A stretch of DNA of 64,000 nt, from assembly GCF_001530125.1 (NCBI RefSeq), contig NZ_LDUG01000002.1, forward strand, positions 62,001 to 126,000, given 5' to 3'. Position 1 is the stretch's first letter; every line of letters begins with the position of its first letter. Positions 62,360-64,000 of this stretch are shown here, in pieces. The notes beneath the pieces were generated by a model. That model ran no database searches and had not been told where the DNA came from. It worked only from the letters and a program-made list of their open reading frames with translations. The position numbers were made by a program, and so were the translations under genes. The DNA comes from Thiobacillus denitrificans (lineage in GTDB: Bacteria > Pseudomonadota > Gammaproteobacteria > Burkholderiales > Thiobacillaceae).

Positions 62360-64000
<1,641 letters not shown>

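Overview
The window is GC-rich, densely coding chromosomal DNA of a facultatively anaerobic betaproteobacterium, most likely close to Thiobacillaceae or other Nitrosomonadales. That placement is an inference. It rests on the gene order around recA/recX, ribE-ribBX-ribH-nusB-thiL-pgpA-pncC, fmdB-aspS-nudB-clsB and uvrA/MFS/ssb, on aerobic (Coq7) and O2-independent (UbiU/V/T) ubiquinone enzymes side by side, on a class III ribonucleotide reductase, on an NsrR-type nitric oxide regulon and on a DsrC-like sulfur protein. No tRNA, rRNA or CRISPR array was recognised.

Layout. 1-7.9 kb: phosphoketolase whose frame continues upstream through a dispersed repeat, a truncated DUF302 copy, alkaline phosphatase, a DUF2288 relic, intact DUF302, a cytochrome c lipoprotein, a Mut7-C protein and a 42-aa basic protein. 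8-12 kb: glpD and glpK separated by repeats. 12-20.5 kb: hflX, a vapBC module bracketed by two copies of the hflX 3' end, coq7, an orphan TRAP receptor, then glyA-nrdR-ribD-methyltransferase. 20.5-23.6 kb: nrdD, a separate 62-aa glycyl-radical peptide and nrdG. 23.7-29.3 kb: hemerythrin, DUF2249, a multispan membrane protein, UspA and SulP, and an orphan Hen1-like RNA methyltransferase. 29.5-35.6 kb: a nitronate monooxygenase, then nsrR diverging from DUF2249 / membrane protein / FmdE with two NsrR-like boxes, a DsrC variant, a Yip1 protein, MarR and an AF1514-like protein.

35.6-40.6 kb is a tightly overlapping six-gene minus-strand operon: nitronate monooxygenase, TIGR01212 radical SAM, ubiU, ubiV, queD-like, ubiT. 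40.8-45.5 kb is the riboflavin/thiamine block. 45.6-48.9 kb: an orphan BrxR/CapW-like WYL repressor, recA-recX and a PIN/Phd toxin-antitoxin pair. 48.9-52.5 kb: an IS110 relic, porin, a ParE/RHH module and a HEPN/MNT module. 52.6-58.1 kb: clsB, EEP, nudB, DUF2322, aspS, fmdB. 58.2-64 kb: TonB receptor, ssb, MFS and uvrA, which runs off the window.

Another feature is the number of small non-coding repeats: several palindrome families, CT heptamers and two MITE-like elements. Several sit exactly at gene ends, where they supply N-terminal codons, start-site context, stop codons or possibly Shine-Dalgarno sequences. The strongest leads are the split class III ribonucleotide reductase, the two parallel DUF2249/membrane modules (one with NsrR boxes), the overlapping anaerobic-ubiquinone operon and the genes remodelled by repeats.
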